NCBI GenBank assembly: GCA_034670065.1
Contig: JAXMOG010000003.1
Coordinates: 124,001 to 188,000 of the forward strand
Length of the DNA stretch: 64,000 nt
Direction: 5' to 3'
Origin: Mesobacterium_A sp034670065
GTDB lineage: Bacteria; Pseudomonadota; Alphaproteobacteria; Rhodobacterales; Rhodobacteraceae
Shown: piece after piece, positions 1-9,131 of the stretch
Numbering within the stretch: the stretch's first letter is position 1
How the letters are laid out: every line of letters begins with the position of its first letter
Translations under genes and position numbers: made by a program
Notes under the pieces: model-generated
Databases searched by the model: none
The model's input: only the letters and a program-made list of their open reading frames with translations
What the model was told of the DNA's origin: nothing

Positions 1-180
1 GCGCAACAAATCGCGGCACGTAAACCCTTCCGCTTCGGCCTGCTCGCGCGCTGCCGGGTTGTCATCCCAACACAGCGCTTCTGCCCCGCCAGACCGCAAA
101 GCACGCGCCGCCGAAAGACCAGAGCGCCCCAGCCCCAACACCGCCACCGTCTGCCCCGTAAACCCACTCACCGGAATCAT
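1..180 (-). CDS. murD: MurD N-terminus (partial, runs off window)
   Basis: The 60 visible codons encode the N-terminal nucleotide-fold segment of UDP-N-acetylmuramoyl-alanine--D-glutamate ligase, with the glycine-rich stretch VAVLGLGRSGLSAARAL at about residues 12-28. The enzyme adds D-Glu to UDP-MurNAc-L-Ala in the cytoplasm. The gene starts at an ATG at 180 and is cut by the window edge. It lies downstream of mraY on the same strand, the usual mraY-murD order of the dcw cluster. The catalytic part is not visible, so the call rests on the N-terminal motif and synteny. Confidence 0.85.
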   Translation of the reverse strand, partial: MIPVSGFTGQTVAVLGLGRSGLSAARALRSGGAEALCWDDNPAAREQAEAEGFTCRDLLR

Positions 181-408
181 CGCGTCACCCTGCCTTTGTA
201 CCTTCGTATTTGGCGGCTCCTCAAAGCCCCCCATTAGGCGCGCAAGTTCACAGTCTTGCAATGCAACCCTGAATTCTTCTCTTAAAAATACGCAAACTTT
301 CTGGCAGCTCCAAACGCGCAGCCCCGGCATAACGCATCACAGTCCCATCTGTCGCTGATATAACAGGCATCCAATCCATCAGCGCGGCGAATGACACGCA
401 TTGCTGAT
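181..408. other. mraY-murD intergenic gap, no supported gene
   Basis: This 228-bp spacer is unusually long for this tightly packed cluster. On the minus strand it holds two short overlapping ORFs of roughly 40 codons. Neither resembles a protein I recognise or has a convincing ribosome binding site. No T-run terminator was seen. It may carry a promoter for murD and the genes beyond it. Confidence 0.4.
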
Positions 409-1491
409 CTACCGGACTTTCAGTGTCGCCAAACCGATCATCGCCAGAATCAAAGAGATGATCCAGAAACGGATCACAATCTGCGGCTCCGCCCAACCCT
501 TCTTTTCATAGTGGTGATGAATGGGCGCCATTAAAAACACCCGTTTGCCCGTCCGCTTGAAGTAAGCCACCTGAATAATCACCGACAGCGCTTCAACCAC
601 AAACAACCCGCCGACAATCGCCAGCACGATCTCATGTTTGGTGACCACCGCAATCGCGCCCAAGGCACCGCCCAATGCCAAAGAACCTGTATCGCCCATA
701 AACACTGCTGCGGGCGGGGCATTGTACCACAAAAAGCCAAGCCCTCCGCCAATCAAACCGGCGACAAATACCAGAATTTCCCCTGTCCCTTCGACATAGT
801 GAACATCCAGATAATTGGCGAAAATCGTGTTCCCAACGAAATACGCAATCAGCCCCAGCGTACCCGCCGCAATCATCACCGGCATAATCGCCAGCCCGTC
901 CAGCCCATCGGTCAGGTTCACAGCATTCGCCGACCCAACAATGACAACGATCGCAAATGGCACAAAGAAGACGCCCAGATTGATCAACGTGTCTTTGAAC
1001 ACCGGCAGCGCCAATTGGTTGGCCAGTTCCGCTGGGTGAAACGCCGCCGCCCAATAGCCCGCGATCGCAGCGATCACGAACCCCAAGATCAGGCGCACAC
1101 GGCCAGAGACCCCCTTGGAGTTTTGTTTGGACACTTTCGCATAGTCATCGGCAAAGCCGATCATCGCATAAGACAATGTAACGAATATCAAAATCCAAAC
1201 GAACGGGTTGTCCATACGCGCCCATAGCAAGGTCGCGGTCATCAATGCGCCAACAATCAACAGCCCGCCCATTGTGGGCGTACCTGCCTTGACGAAATGT
1301 CCTTCGGGGCCGTCATCGCGGATCGGTTGACCTTTGCCCTGACGCTTGCGCAACACGTTGATCAGCGGTTGACCAAACAGAAAACCAAAAATCAACGCCG
1401 TCAGAAACGCGCCCCCGGCGCGGAAGGTGATATAGCGAAACAAATTGTAAAAGTCGCCGCCATCCGACAGCTCTGTCAGCCAGAACAACAT
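409..1491 (-). CDS. mraY: Phospho-N-acetylmuramoyl-pentapeptide-transferase MraY
   Basis: This is a 360-aa polytopic inner-membrane enzyme that transfers phospho-MurNAc-pentapeptide from UDP to undecaprenyl phosphate to make lipid I. Family motifs are clear: GTPTMGG near the N-terminus, the FADDYAKV aspartate pair, NAVNLTDGLDGLA, and the C-terminal PIHHHYEKKGW histidine cluster. Length is normal for the family. The start lies 3 bp after the murF stop, so it belongs to the dcw transcription unit. Confidence 0.97.
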   Translation of the reverse strand: MLFWLTELSDGGDFYNLFRYITFRAGGAFLTALIFGFLFGQPLINVLRKRQGKGQPIRDDGPEGHFVKAGTPTMGGLLIVGALMTATLLWARMDNPFVWILIFVTLSYAMIGFADDYAKVSKQNSKGVSGRVRLILGFVIAAIAGYWAAAFHPAELANQLALPVFKDTLINLGVFFVPFAIVVIVGSANAVNLTDGLDGLAIMPVMIAAGTLGLIAYFVGNTIFANYLDVHYVEGTGEILVFVAGLIGGGLGFLWYNAPPAAVFMGDTGSLALGGALGAIAVVTKHEIVLAIVGGLFVVEALSVIIQVAYFKRTGKRVFLMAPIHHHYEKKGWAEPQIVIRFWIISLILAMIGLATLKVR

Positions 1492-1494
1492 GGC

Positions 1495-2943
1495 TTATTC
1501 CTCTTCCGGGACCAAACTGGAGCGGCCTTGGCCCATTTTGCGTATAGCGTCAACCACGCGGGACAGGTGTAAAGAGTTTGACCCCTTCACCAACACCACA
1601 TCCCCCGCGTCCAGATCATGAGGCAACCGCTCACTCATCTCTTGCGCGGTTTTCGCGTATCGTCCTTGAATACGCTGTGGCAATGCTTCCCACAAATGGC
1701 GCATCAACGGCCCCACGCAATGCACAACGTCGATTTTCTCAATGCTCGGCAAGGCGGCAATTTCAGCATGTAGCCGCGCTTCGTCCTTGCCCAGCTCTTT
1801 CATATCGCCAAGACAGGCCACCCGCCGTCCACGCGAAATCCGCCCCATTCCATCGCGCGCCGAGGCTGCTGCCAGCACTTCTAACGCCGCGCCCAGACTG
1901 GCCGGGTTGGCATTGTAGGCATCATCGATCAGTTCCAGCGTCATTTCCGTCTCAACCGGATCCAGCTGAACGACCTGCCGCATTCCACGCCCCGCCCCAG
2001 GCTGCCACCGCCCCAGATCATTGGCGGCCAATGACCGATCCAGCTTTAACGCGCTGGCCACCGCAATCACCGCCATCGCATTCACAACGTAATGCCGTCC
2101 GGGGGCATGCACCTTGTACAAAACCGGCATCCGCCACGCCCGCCCACGGGCAACCGTGCAGGTGTCATGAATTTTCACATCCGTCACGCGGTGATGGTTG
2201 GATGCGGCCTGTCCAAAGGAAATCAACCGTTTGGCCTGCGCCTTTGCCGCGTCGTGCAAAATGTCCGACACCGGCAAATCACCGTTGTAGATGGCAATGC
2301 CATTCGGCTCTAGCCCGCTGAAAACAGAGGCCTTTTCACGGGCAATCCCGTCTAACCCATCAAAGGCGGCCAAATGTGCCGGGGCCACAATGGTCACCAC
2401 AGCAACATGCGGACGCGCCATCTGCGACAGCGGTGCGATTTCACCGGGGTTGTTCATTCCGATTTCGATCACCGCATATTCGGTGTCACGCGGCATTCGC
2501 GCCAAGGTCAGCGGAACGCCCCAATGGTTATTGTAACTGGCTTCGGCCGCATGCACGCGGCCCTGCCCCCCCAAGACGGTACGCAGCATCTCTTTGGTTG
2601 AGGTTTTCCCGACAGAGCCAGTCACCGCCACAACCTTGCCCGTCATCCGGCGCCGTGCCGCGCGGCCCAAATCCTCTAGCCCAGACAGGACATCCTTGAC
2701 CAACAGCAAGGGGGCGTCCTCGGCCACACCATCGGGTACGCGGGAAACCAGCGCAGCCCCCGCCCCCTTGGCCAGTGCGTCTGCCACAAAATCATGCCCA
2801 TCCCGCGCGGCGGTCAGGGCCACAAACAAGTCGCCGGGCTGAATGGTGCGCGTGTCAATCGACACCCCGTTGACCGCCCAGTCACCTATCGCCTGCCCCT
2901 GCGTTGCCTCAGCGGCCTCTGCGGCTGTCCACAGCGCTGTCAT
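1495..2943 (-). CDS. murF: UDP-MurNAc-tripeptide--D-Ala-D-Ala ligase MurF
   Basis: The 482-aa Mur ligase adds D-Ala-D-Ala to UDP-MurNAc-tripeptide. The ATP-binding GSVGKTSTKE motif lies at about residues 109-118, followed by YNNHWGVP and the central EIGMNNPGEI motif. Its ATG overlaps the murE stop by 4 bp (ATGA), suggesting translational coupling. MurF rather than MurE is supported by the order after murE and by the conserved DDAYNANP motif in the C-terminal domain. Confidence 0.96.
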   Translation of the reverse strand: MTALWTAAEAAEATQGQAIGDWAVNGVSIDTRTIQPGDLFVALTAARDGHDFVADALAKGAGAALVSRVPDGVAEDAPLLLVKDVLSGLEDLGRAARRRMTGKVVAVTGSVGKTSTKEMLRTVLGGQGRVHAAEASYNNHWGVPLTLARMPRDTEYAVIEIGMNNPGEIAPLSQMARPHVAVVTIVAPAHLAAFDGLDGIAREKASVFSGLEPNGIAIYNGDLPVSDILHDAAKAQAKRLISFGQAASNHHRVTDVKIHDTCTVARGRAWRMPVLYKVHAPGRHYVVNAMAVIAVASALKLDRSLAANDLGRWQPGAGRGMRQVVQLDPVETEMTLELIDDAYNANPASLGAALEVLAAASARDGMGRISRGRRVACLGDMKELGKDEARLHAEIAALPSIEKIDVVHCVGPLMRHLWEALPQRIQGRYAKTAQEMSERLPHDLDAGDVVLVKGSNSLHLSRVVDAIRKMGQGRSSLVPEEE

Positions 2944-4469
2944 AGCCCCATCCCGTCCAAAGCGGCCACTGCAATGCTGGCCTGTTCGACATCATCAAAG
3001 GGATAGACCGTATCCCCAACGATCTGACCGGTTTCATGGCCTTTGCCGCAAATCAAGATCGCGTCGCCCGGCTCCAACCCGTCAATGCCCCGCAAAATCG
3101 CCTCGGCCCGATCCGCGATCTCTACCGCATCGGGCGCGCCTTCCATCACTTCGGCGCGAATGGTGGCCGGGTCTTCGCTGCGCGGATTGTCGTCTGTTAC
3201 GATCACCAGATCAGCGTGTTCCGCAGCGGCAGCGCCCATCAGCGGCCGCTTGCTGGCATCCCGGTCCCCACCAGCCCCCACAATGGCCACCAAACGGCCC
3301 ATCACATGTGGGCGCAAAGCTGCAATCGCGGTGGCCACCGCATCCGGTGTATGCGCGTAGTCAACAAAGGCCGTCGCGCCATTGCTGCGCGTTGCCGCCA
3401 GTTGCATGCGGCCGCGCACGGTCTCCAGTTTAGGCAACACGTCAAACACATGGTTGGCATCTTCACCGCACGCCACCACCAATGCCGCAGCCAAAAAAAC
3501 GTTTTCAGCCTGAAACCCGCCAATCAGATTCATCCGCAATTGGCGCACTGTTCCTTTCCAGGACAAACGAACCTCTTGCCCGGTCGCGTCATAGCGCTGA
3601 CCCAGCAAAGACAGGTCTCCCATGGCCCGCCCAACGGTCACCAGAGACTGACCGCGGGCCTTGGCGATAGCCGCCATATCCACACCGCGAGCATCATTGA
3701 TGTTGATCACGGCAACGCCATCCTCGGGCAGCACACGCGCAAAAAGTCCTGCCTTTGCATCAAAGTAGTCTTCGAAGCTCGTGTGATAGTCCAAGTGATC
3801 CTGCGTGAAATTCGTAAAACCAGCGGCGCGCAAAATCACTGCATCCAGACGCCGTTGCGCCAGACCATGTGATGATGCCTCCATCGCGGCGTGTGTCACA
3901 CCGGCCTCCGCCGCTTCGGACAAAACACGATGCAGCGTGATCGGCTCGGGGGTGGTGTGTTTCAGCGGCGTGTACCAATCACCCTCTACCCCCGTGGTGC
4001 CAACATTTACGGCGGTCTGGCCTAGGGCCTGCCAAATCTGGCGCACAAAGGTTGCGACCGAGGTTTTACCGTTGGTGCCGGTCACTGCGATCATGGTTTC
4101 GGGCTGCTGCTCAAACCACAACGCTGCCGTATAGGCCAAAGTTTGCCGAGGGTCCGGCGTGACAATCAATGCCGCGTCGCTGGCCTCCAATAGAGCCTCA
4201 GCAATCTGCGCACCGTCCCGATCTGTCAGAATGGCAGCTGCGCCCATGCGCAAAGCATATTGAATGAATTCGCCACCATGCACGCGGGTTCCGGGAAGCG
4301 CAGCAAACAAATGCCCCGGCTTCACATCCCTTGAATCAACGGAAAGCCCTGTAATTGTAGGGTTTTTACCGCCGCGCGCAGTTAGACCCAGCGCGGCGAG
4401 TGGTTTGTCAGTAACGGTCAAGAACGCCTGCCCCAGCTTGTTGGCCGGGCGTTGACCGCCCGGTATCAT
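2940..4469 (-). CDS. murE: UDP-MurNAc-dipeptide--meso-DAP ligase MurE
   Basis: The 509-aa Mur ligase adds the third residue of the stem peptide. GTNGKTS occupies about residues 131-137, and the DDNPRSEDP motif near the C-terminus is the DNPR signature of meso-diaminopimelate-specific MurE, as expected in a Gram-negative. The start chosen is the ATG at 4469, which overlaps the ftsI stop by 4 bp. The first 20 or so residues are not typical of MurE, and a later TTG before TDKPLAALGL is an alternative start. Confidence 0.96.
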   Translation of the reverse strand: MIPGGQRPANKLGQAFLTVTDKPLAALGLTARGGKNPTITGLSVDSRDVKPGHLFAALPGTRVHGGEFIQYALRMGAAAILTDRDGAQIAEALLEASDAALIVTPDPRQTLAYTAALWFEQQPETMIAVTGTNGKTSVATFVRQIWQALGQTAVNVGTTGVEGDWYTPLKHTTPEPITLHRVLSEAAEAGVTHAAMEASSHGLAQRRLDAVILRAAGFTNFTQDHLDYHTSFEDYFDAKAGLFARVLPEDGVAVININDARGVDMAAIAKARGQSLVTVGRAMGDLSLLGQRYDATGQEVRLSWKGTVRQLRMNLIGGFQAENVFLAAALVVACGEDANHVFDVLPKLETVRGRMQLAATRSNGATAFVDYAHTPDAVATAIAALRPHVMGRLVAIVGAGGDRDASKRPLMGAAAAEHADLVIVTDDNPRSEDPATIRAEVMEGAPDAVEIADRAEAILRGIDGLEPGDAILICGKGHETGQIVGDTVYPFDDVEQASIAVAALDGMGL

Positions 4470-6256
4470 TGCGATGCCAGTGTTATACCAGCCATCTGTA
4501 GAGGTTCAAAGTCAGGCCGTAGCCCCAATAGCGGTGCAACGCGACGAATAACTTCCGCGGCCACCGGCACAGCGGTCCAACCGGCGGTTCTGCGCGGCTC
4601 ATCCCCACTTGTTTCAACCGGCTCATCCAGCGTGACAACGATCACATACTTGGGTTTGTTGGCCGGGAACATGCCAGCAAAAGTGGTGATAACCTTCTTG
4701 TCATGATACCCACCACCGGCGGCTTTATACTTGTCTGCAGTGCCCGTTTTGCCGGCCACCTGATAGCCAGGGATTTCTGCCAAATTGGCCGTGCCTACCG
4801 GGTGACTAACCACCAATCGCAGCATAGCCCGTGTCAACCGGGCCGTTTCTTCGCTGACCAACCGCTCTCCCAGCGCCGGGCCGCTTTGTTTTAGCAAGGT
4901 CGGCGTAACCAAGCGGCCACCATTGGCAATGGCCGCATATCCTGCAGCCAGGTGCATCGGGGTCGTGGACAAACCGTGGCCAAAGGAAATGGTCATCGCG
5001 CTGAGTTCAGACCAGTTCTTGGGCAACAACGGATGGCCTGTGCGCGCCTCTGATGTTTCGATCGGGGTTGGAACAAACATGCCCAGCTTGCCCAGGAAAT
5101 CTTTTTGGCGCTCAACCCCAATCATCTGCGCAATACGTGCGGTGCCGATGTTAGAGGATTTCACCAAAATCTCCGTCACCGACAACTCTTTGCCGTAGTT
5201 GTGGAAATCGCGGATTTTATGCTTACCCCAGACAACCGGGCCACGAACATCAACAACAGTGGACGGATTGAGCAGCCCCAGTTCCAGCGCCTGTGCGATT
5301 GCGAAGACCTTGAAGGTCGAGCCCAGCTCATACACCCCCTGCACCGCACGATTGAACAGCGGGCTGTCCGAGGCATCGCCCTGCGTTAGCGGGCGTGGAC
5401 GGTGGTTTGGGTCAAAATCCGGCATGGACGACATGGCGATCACTTCGCCAGTGTGCACATCCATCAAAACCGCTGCGGCGCCTTTGGCATTCATCAACAC
5501 CATGCCACCGTGCAGGACCTGCTCCAACGTCGATTGGATGGTCAGATCCAGTGACAGCTCTAGCGGCGCGCCTTCGCGTGCTGGATCACGCAATTCGGCG
5601 TCAAACGTCTTTTCGACCCCTGCGATCCCGACGATCTCGGCCGCATCTACGCCCTCTTCACCAAACTTCGTGCCACCCAGAATGTGCCCGGCCAATTGTC
5701 CATTAGGATACAGCCGCATTTCGCGTGGACCAAACAGCAGACCGGGCTCACCAATATCATGCACGGCTTGTTTTTGTTCCGGGCTGATCTTGCGTTTCAC
5801 CCAAACGAAGGTCCGCTTACCGGTGAAGTCTTTCAGCAGGCGCTCCTCGTCCAGATCGGGAAAGATCTCCGCCAACGACTTGGCTGCCGCAACCGGTTCA
5901 ATCATTTGATGCGGGTGCGCGTACAGCGAATGCGTTTCCATGTTGGTTGCCAAAAGGCGCCCACCTCTGTCAACGATATCAGCGCGTTGCGATACGATCT
6001 TCGAACCAGCTGCATGGGTCCGTGGCTCTACAGGATCGGCGATGGCCAACATGCTCATCCGTGCGCCAATCACCGCGAAGGCGCAGAAAAACATGATGCC
6101 CAGCAACAGCAACCGGCTTTCTGCCCGCTGTCTTGCCTTGTCACGCATCTGCTCATGGCGAATACGCAGGTTTTCCCGTTCGATGGCGTCTGGGTTTTCA
6201 CCCTTTTGGCGCGCTTCCAGAATTCGGGCCAGCGGACGCAGGGGCGTGCGGATCAT
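4466..6256 (-). CDS. ftsI: Septal peptidoglycan transpeptidase FtsI (PBP3)
   Basis: This 596-aa class B penicillin-binding protein cross-links septal peptidoglycan. It has a roughly 48-residue charged cytoplasmic head, one membrane anchor at about 49-70, a dimerisation domain and a C-terminal transpeptidase domain. The catalytic triad motifs are visible: STFK (serine near residue 313), SSN (near 366) and KTG in AGKTGTADKY (near 500). The start overlaps the ftsL stop by 4 bp. It likely partners the adjacent FtsL in the divisome. Confidence 0.96.
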   Translation of the reverse strand: MIRTPLRPLARILEARQKGENPDAIERENLRIRHEQMRDKARQRAESRLLLLGIMFFCAFAVIGARMSMLAIADPVEPRTHAAGSKIVSQRADIVDRGGRLLATNMETHSLYAHPHQMIEPVAAAKSLAEIFPDLDEERLLKDFTGKRTFVWVKRKISPEQKQAVHDIGEPGLLFGPREMRLYPNGQLAGHILGGTKFGEEGVDAAEIVGIAGVEKTFDAELRDPAREGAPLELSLDLTIQSTLEQVLHGGMVLMNAKGAAAVLMDVHTGEVIAMSSMPDFDPNHRPRPLTQGDASDSPLFNRAVQGVYELGSTFKVFAIAQALELGLLNPSTVVDVRGPVVWGKHKIRDFHNYGKELSVTEILVKSSNIGTARIAQMIGVERQKDFLGKLGMFVPTPIETSEARTGHPLLPKNWSELSAMTISFGHGLSTTPMHLAAGYAAIANGGRLVTPTLLKQSGPALGERLVSEETARLTRAMLRLVVSHPVGTANLAEIPGYQVAGKTGTADKYKAAGGGYHDKKVITTFAGMFPANKPKYVIVVTLDEPVETSGDEPRRTAGWTAVPVAAEVIRRVAPLLGLRPDFEPLQMAGITLASQ

Positions 6257-6600
6257 TGCTTTGCTCCTGCGCTGGAAACATCGACAATTCCATTCAGCTC
6301 AAGCACAGCCAGATCGGTGGTCTTTGGCACATCTGTCAAAACGCCAAACTGATCCGCCGAAAACGGCAACAGCCCCAGCCGATCAAAGTTCAAATCCGCC
6401 AAATCGCGCAACCGGTCCGGCCGGTTCAAATAGGCCCACTCCGCGCGCAAAACAGCCAGCCGCTCACGCTTAATGCCGATCTGTTGCTGCAAATGATCAA
6501 CCTTATCCAAGGCCGCCTGCGTCTTGTAATTTTCGTGATACGCCCAGAATGCCACGGCAACTACGAATGAAACGGTAAAAATAAAGAGCAACGAGCGCAT
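6253..6600 (-). CDS. ftsL: Cell division protein FtsL
   Basis: This is a 115-aa bitopic protein with an N-terminal membrane segment at about residues 5-22 and a coiled-coil-like region with heptads around KTQAALDKVDHLQQQIGIKR. These are the size and layout of FtsL, which forms a divisome subcomplex with FtsB/FtsQ. FtsL diverges strongly in sequence, so the call relies on topology and its fixed place between rsmH and ftsI. Its start overlaps the rsmH stop by one base. Confidence 0.85.
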   Translation of the reverse strand: MRSLLFIFTVSFVVAVAFWAYHENYKTQAALDKVDHLQQQIGIKRERLAVLRAEWAYLNRPDRLRDLADLNFDRLGLLPFSADQFGVLTDVPKTTDLAVLELNGIVDVSSAGAKQ

Positions 6601-7589
6601 CAGCGTTTCTCCTTGAGTTGTGGTGTGGCAATGGCGGCGGCGTCTATTTCTCCGGCCGGGGCGTCAGTACGGGTGGCTACTCGCAAACGGGCAGAGCGAG
6701 AGCGCGGGTTTACCGCCAATTCCGCGTCATCCGGGCCGATGGCCTTGCGCGGGGTCAAATTGAACTGCGGTGCCTCTTGGGCAATATCGGGGGCATAGCG
6801 ATTGGCCCGCCCCGCCTGTCCGGCACGCGATTGCAGGAACCGCTTCACCATTCTGTCTTCGACGGAATGGAACGATACAACGGCCAGCTTCCCGCCCGGT
6901 TTCAAAACACGTTCAGCGGCCATAAGCCCCTGATAAAGCTCTTCATATTCGTTGTTCACCGCAATGCGCAACGCTTGGAAGCTTCGGGTTGCGGGGTGCG
7001 ATTGGTTCGGCTTGGGGCGCGGCAGACAACCTTGGACGATACGCACCAATTCTGCCGTCGTGGTGATGGGCGCGACCTTTCGCGCCGCAACGATCGCCTT
7101 CGCGATCCGGCGCGATGCACGCTCTTCTCCAAAAAGGTACAGGATATCGGCCAGAACGGCCTCGTCCGTTGTATTCACCAGATCAGCGGCACTGGGCCCA
7201 TCTTGCGTCATGCGCATGTCCAGCGGGCCATCCTTCATAAAGGAAAACCCCCGCTCAGCCAAATCCAGCTGCATCGACGAAACGCCAAGATCCAGAACAA
7301 CGCCGTCGGCGTTCTCTGCCACTTGATCTAATTCAGAAAAGTTCTTTTGCACCAATGAAATGCGGCCATCGTACTGGTCCAGCCATTCGGCCGCCATTTC
7401 ATGTGCCATCGGATCGCGATCAATCCCGATAACATGGTCAGCACCGGCCTCGATCAGCCCGCGCGCATACCCGCCTGCTCCAAAAGTACCGTCAATCCAA
7501 AGCCCCGATACTGGCGCGACCGCTTCCAATAAGGGGCGCAGCAAAACGGGGATATGGGGGGCGTCCTCATTCGGATCAACGCCGGACAT
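6600..7589 (-). CDS. rsmH: 16S rRNA (cytosine-1402-N4)-methyltransferase RsmH
   Basis: The 329-aa SAM-dependent methyltransferase (MraW) modifies C1402 of 16S rRNA in the decoding centre. The SAM-binding loop GTFGAGGYARGL lies at about residues 34-45. GVVLDLGVSSMQLD and NEYEELYQGL are further family motifs. It begins 3 bp after the mraZ stop and is the second gene of the dcw cluster. Confidence 0.96.
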   Translation of the reverse strand: MSGVDPNEDAPHIPVLLRPLLEAVAPVSGLWIDGTFGAGGYARGLIEAGADHVIGIDRDPMAHEMAAEWLDQYDGRISLVQKNFSELDQVAENADGVVLDLGVSSMQLDLAERGFSFMKDGPLDMRMTQDGPSAADLVNTTDEAVLADILYLFGEERASRRIAKAIVAARKVAPITTTAELVRIVQGCLPRPKPNQSHPATRSFQALRIAVNNEYEELYQGLMAAERVLKPGGKLAVVSFHSVEDRMVKRFLQSRAGQAGRANRYAPDIAQEAPQFNLTPRKAIGPDDAELAVNPRSRSARLRVATRTDAPAGEIDAAAIATPQLKEKR

Positions 7590-7592
7590 GCC

Positions 7593-8087
7593 CTACTCTT
7601 CCTCAAGCAGTTGCAGCGGATCAAAGTCCTCGCCGAACTCTTCGGTGAAGGCTTCATCAAAGGCCGCGTCTTCCTCTGCATAAGTCGCAGCATTCCAAAG
7701 CTCAAAATAGTCGCCCATAGCGACCAGCGAGCATTCGCCATCCAATTCGATTTGATCGCGTCGCTCTTTGGGCAGGATGATCCGGCCGTCGCGGTCCACC
7801 GTGGTTTCCCAGCTTTTACCCAAGATATTACGGCTGGCGTATTTGCGTTTTTTGCTGCCCCTTGGCAGCCTGTTGATGCCCGCCTCGATCTCTTGCATCG
7901 CGTCGATGGCATAGACGTGAAGGCAATTCTTCAGATGAGGACCATAAAGCAGGACCAAGCGCGGGAATGTATTGTGTGGGAACTCTGGATCGCCAGCTTC
8001 GAGCACGCGACGAAATGCTGAAGGGATCGACATGCGACCCTTCGCGTCAACCTTTTGGTTGAATTCGCCCCTAAAGCTCAGATCCAC
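7593..8087 (-). CDS. mraZ: Division/cell wall cluster regulator MraZ
   Basis: This 164-aa protein has two MraZ/AbrB-like DNA-binding halves. The DAKGRMSIPSAFRR motif lies near residues 16-29 and DRDGRIILPKERR near 97-109. MraZ is a transcriptional regulator of its own dcw operon. Translation appears to start at a GTG (8085-8087) giving MDLSFRGEF, preceded about 11 bases upstream by a GAGGGA element. It is the first gene of the cluster and sits below a structured leader. Confidence 0.95.
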   Translation of the reverse strand: MDLSFRGEFNQKVDAKGRMSIPSAFRRVLEAGDPEFPHNTFPRLVLLYGPHLKNCLHVYAIDAMQEIEAGINRLPRGSKKRKYASRNILGKSWETTVDRDGRIILPKERRDQIELDGECSLVAMGDYFELWNAATYAEEDAAFDEAFTEEFGEDFDPLQLLEEE

Positions 8088-8130
8088 TGTTCACTCGATC
8101 CCTCAAAAACCACCCCCAAAACGGAAACAC

Positions 8131-8164
8131 GGCGGGTCGATCTGCTGCCACTGATCAACCCGCC
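8131..8164 (-). terminator. Terminator-like hairpin in mraZ leader
   Basis: On the minus strand a 12-bp stem (arms 8153-8164 and 8131-8142, one G-U pair) closes a 10-nt loop. It is followed by a broken U-rich tail (GTGTTTCCGTTTT). Its place 44 bp upstream of the mraZ start suggests early termination of leader transcripts or a boundary of a leader-derived small RNA. Confidence 0.6.
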
Positions 8165-8340
8165 GCCCGTCCCGCTGAGCGGGATAGTCCGACTGCGCGC
8201 GCCACCTGGGGGGATGTCTGCTCGCCCGCGCGCCGGATCTCTTTTGTTCAACGAAGGGCGGGGCCTGTACGAAACCTGCCGTTTTTTTATTTTTTTGGGA
8301 TTTGATCGGAGCTCTGCGTTGCTCCATCCCGTCCCTCGTT
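8131..8340 (-). ncRNA. Possible mraZ leader small RNA (UpsM-like)
   Basis: The region upstream of mraZ is rich in structure on the minus strand. It has a compact hairpin at 8170-8184 (TCCCGCT against AGCGGGA), then the terminator-like hairpin at 8131-8164. An A-rich stretch lies at 8281-8297. In Rhodobacter sphaeroides an abundant sRNA, UpsM, is produced from the 5' UTR of mraZ. Position and architecture match that precedent, but I could not compare sequences and the 5' end is only a guess. Confidence 0.45.
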
Positions 8341-8806
8341 GATGACACAGGTATGTCATGGGTTTTTATGGCAAACAAGGAAAATTTTGGAACTTTCTGG
8401 AACCTGAGCTCCATTTTCACTGCATCTGCAAAAATTCAAACATCAAACAAACAGACATCAGCGCTCTACTTGGCACAATTTGTAGCGGAATCGCAAAATA
8501 ACCCTACCACATCTACCTGAGCTCAACTCAAATCCTAGCACATCACGCTCCAAGTATTCCAGTTCCAGAATGTTCCATGATTTTTCGCACTTTCGGACTT
8601 GCACCCCGATGTTCTCATTTAGTTCTTAACCTAACACGCACGAATCACTCGATCCAGCAGAATTTGATTCGACTTCCGGTCGCTTGGCGGCGCCACGCGC
8701 ATGGACCTTTTGGTGCGATATCTGCCTGGCGACGGAAATAAATGTCGCCACCTGCGACCCATGGGCACTTGTGTGCTCATACCCGAATCTGTAGTTACGG
8801 CGGCAA
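8341..8806. other. Intergenic region between dcw leader and B12 riboswitch
   Basis: This stretch separates the divergent dcw and btu units. It is AT-richer than its surroundings and holds no convincing gene on either strand. One palindrome, ATGACA-N6-TGTCAT at 8342-8359, lies where the dcw promoter might be. Promoters for both directions must lie here or in the leader regions, but I cannot assign -35/-10 boxes with confidence. Confidence 0.4.
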
Positions 8807-8977
8807 TCTCGGTCCGGGCTAACACCCGGTGAAAAGGGAACGAGGTGCGGGCTTTGCCCAATCCCTCGACTGCCCCCGCAACTGTAAGCGGCGAGCGTAA
8901 GTGGAACATGCCACTGGGACATATCCCGGGAAGGCCCTCTTTGCGCCCCGACCCGCAAGTCAGGAGACCTGCCGAGA
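8807..8977 (+). promoter_or_regulatory. Cobalamin (AdoCbl-class) riboswitch
   Basis: The conserved cobalamin aptamer landmarks appear in order: a GGTGAAAAGGGAA block at 8828-8840, a GACTGCCCCCGCAACTGTA block at 8868-8886, and the B12-box-type GTCAGGAGACCTGCC at 8959-8973. A P1 helix forms between TCTCGGT (8807-8813) and GCCGAGA (8971-8977). A further hairpin-prone segment (about 9020-9065) between the aptamer and the btuB start may be the expression platform. By family knowledge, B12 binding should repress the downstream uptake operon. Confidence 0.95.
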
Positions 8978-9131
8978 CGATCACCCTACCCAAGCGCGGG
9001 GTGCGCAGCGGGTAACGGTCTTCCGTAGAGGTGACGGTTTTCACCGTTTGCGGAAGGGGCTTCCCCTCCAAAGACATATCGATACACATCGCGCGCCGCC
9101 AAAAACTATGGGCGCGTTTTGGAGACTATAT

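Noticed and set aside
8901..9131. N-terminal extension of the btuB frame
   Set aside because: It would translate the riboswitch aptamer. The ATG at 9132 gives a proper signal peptide.
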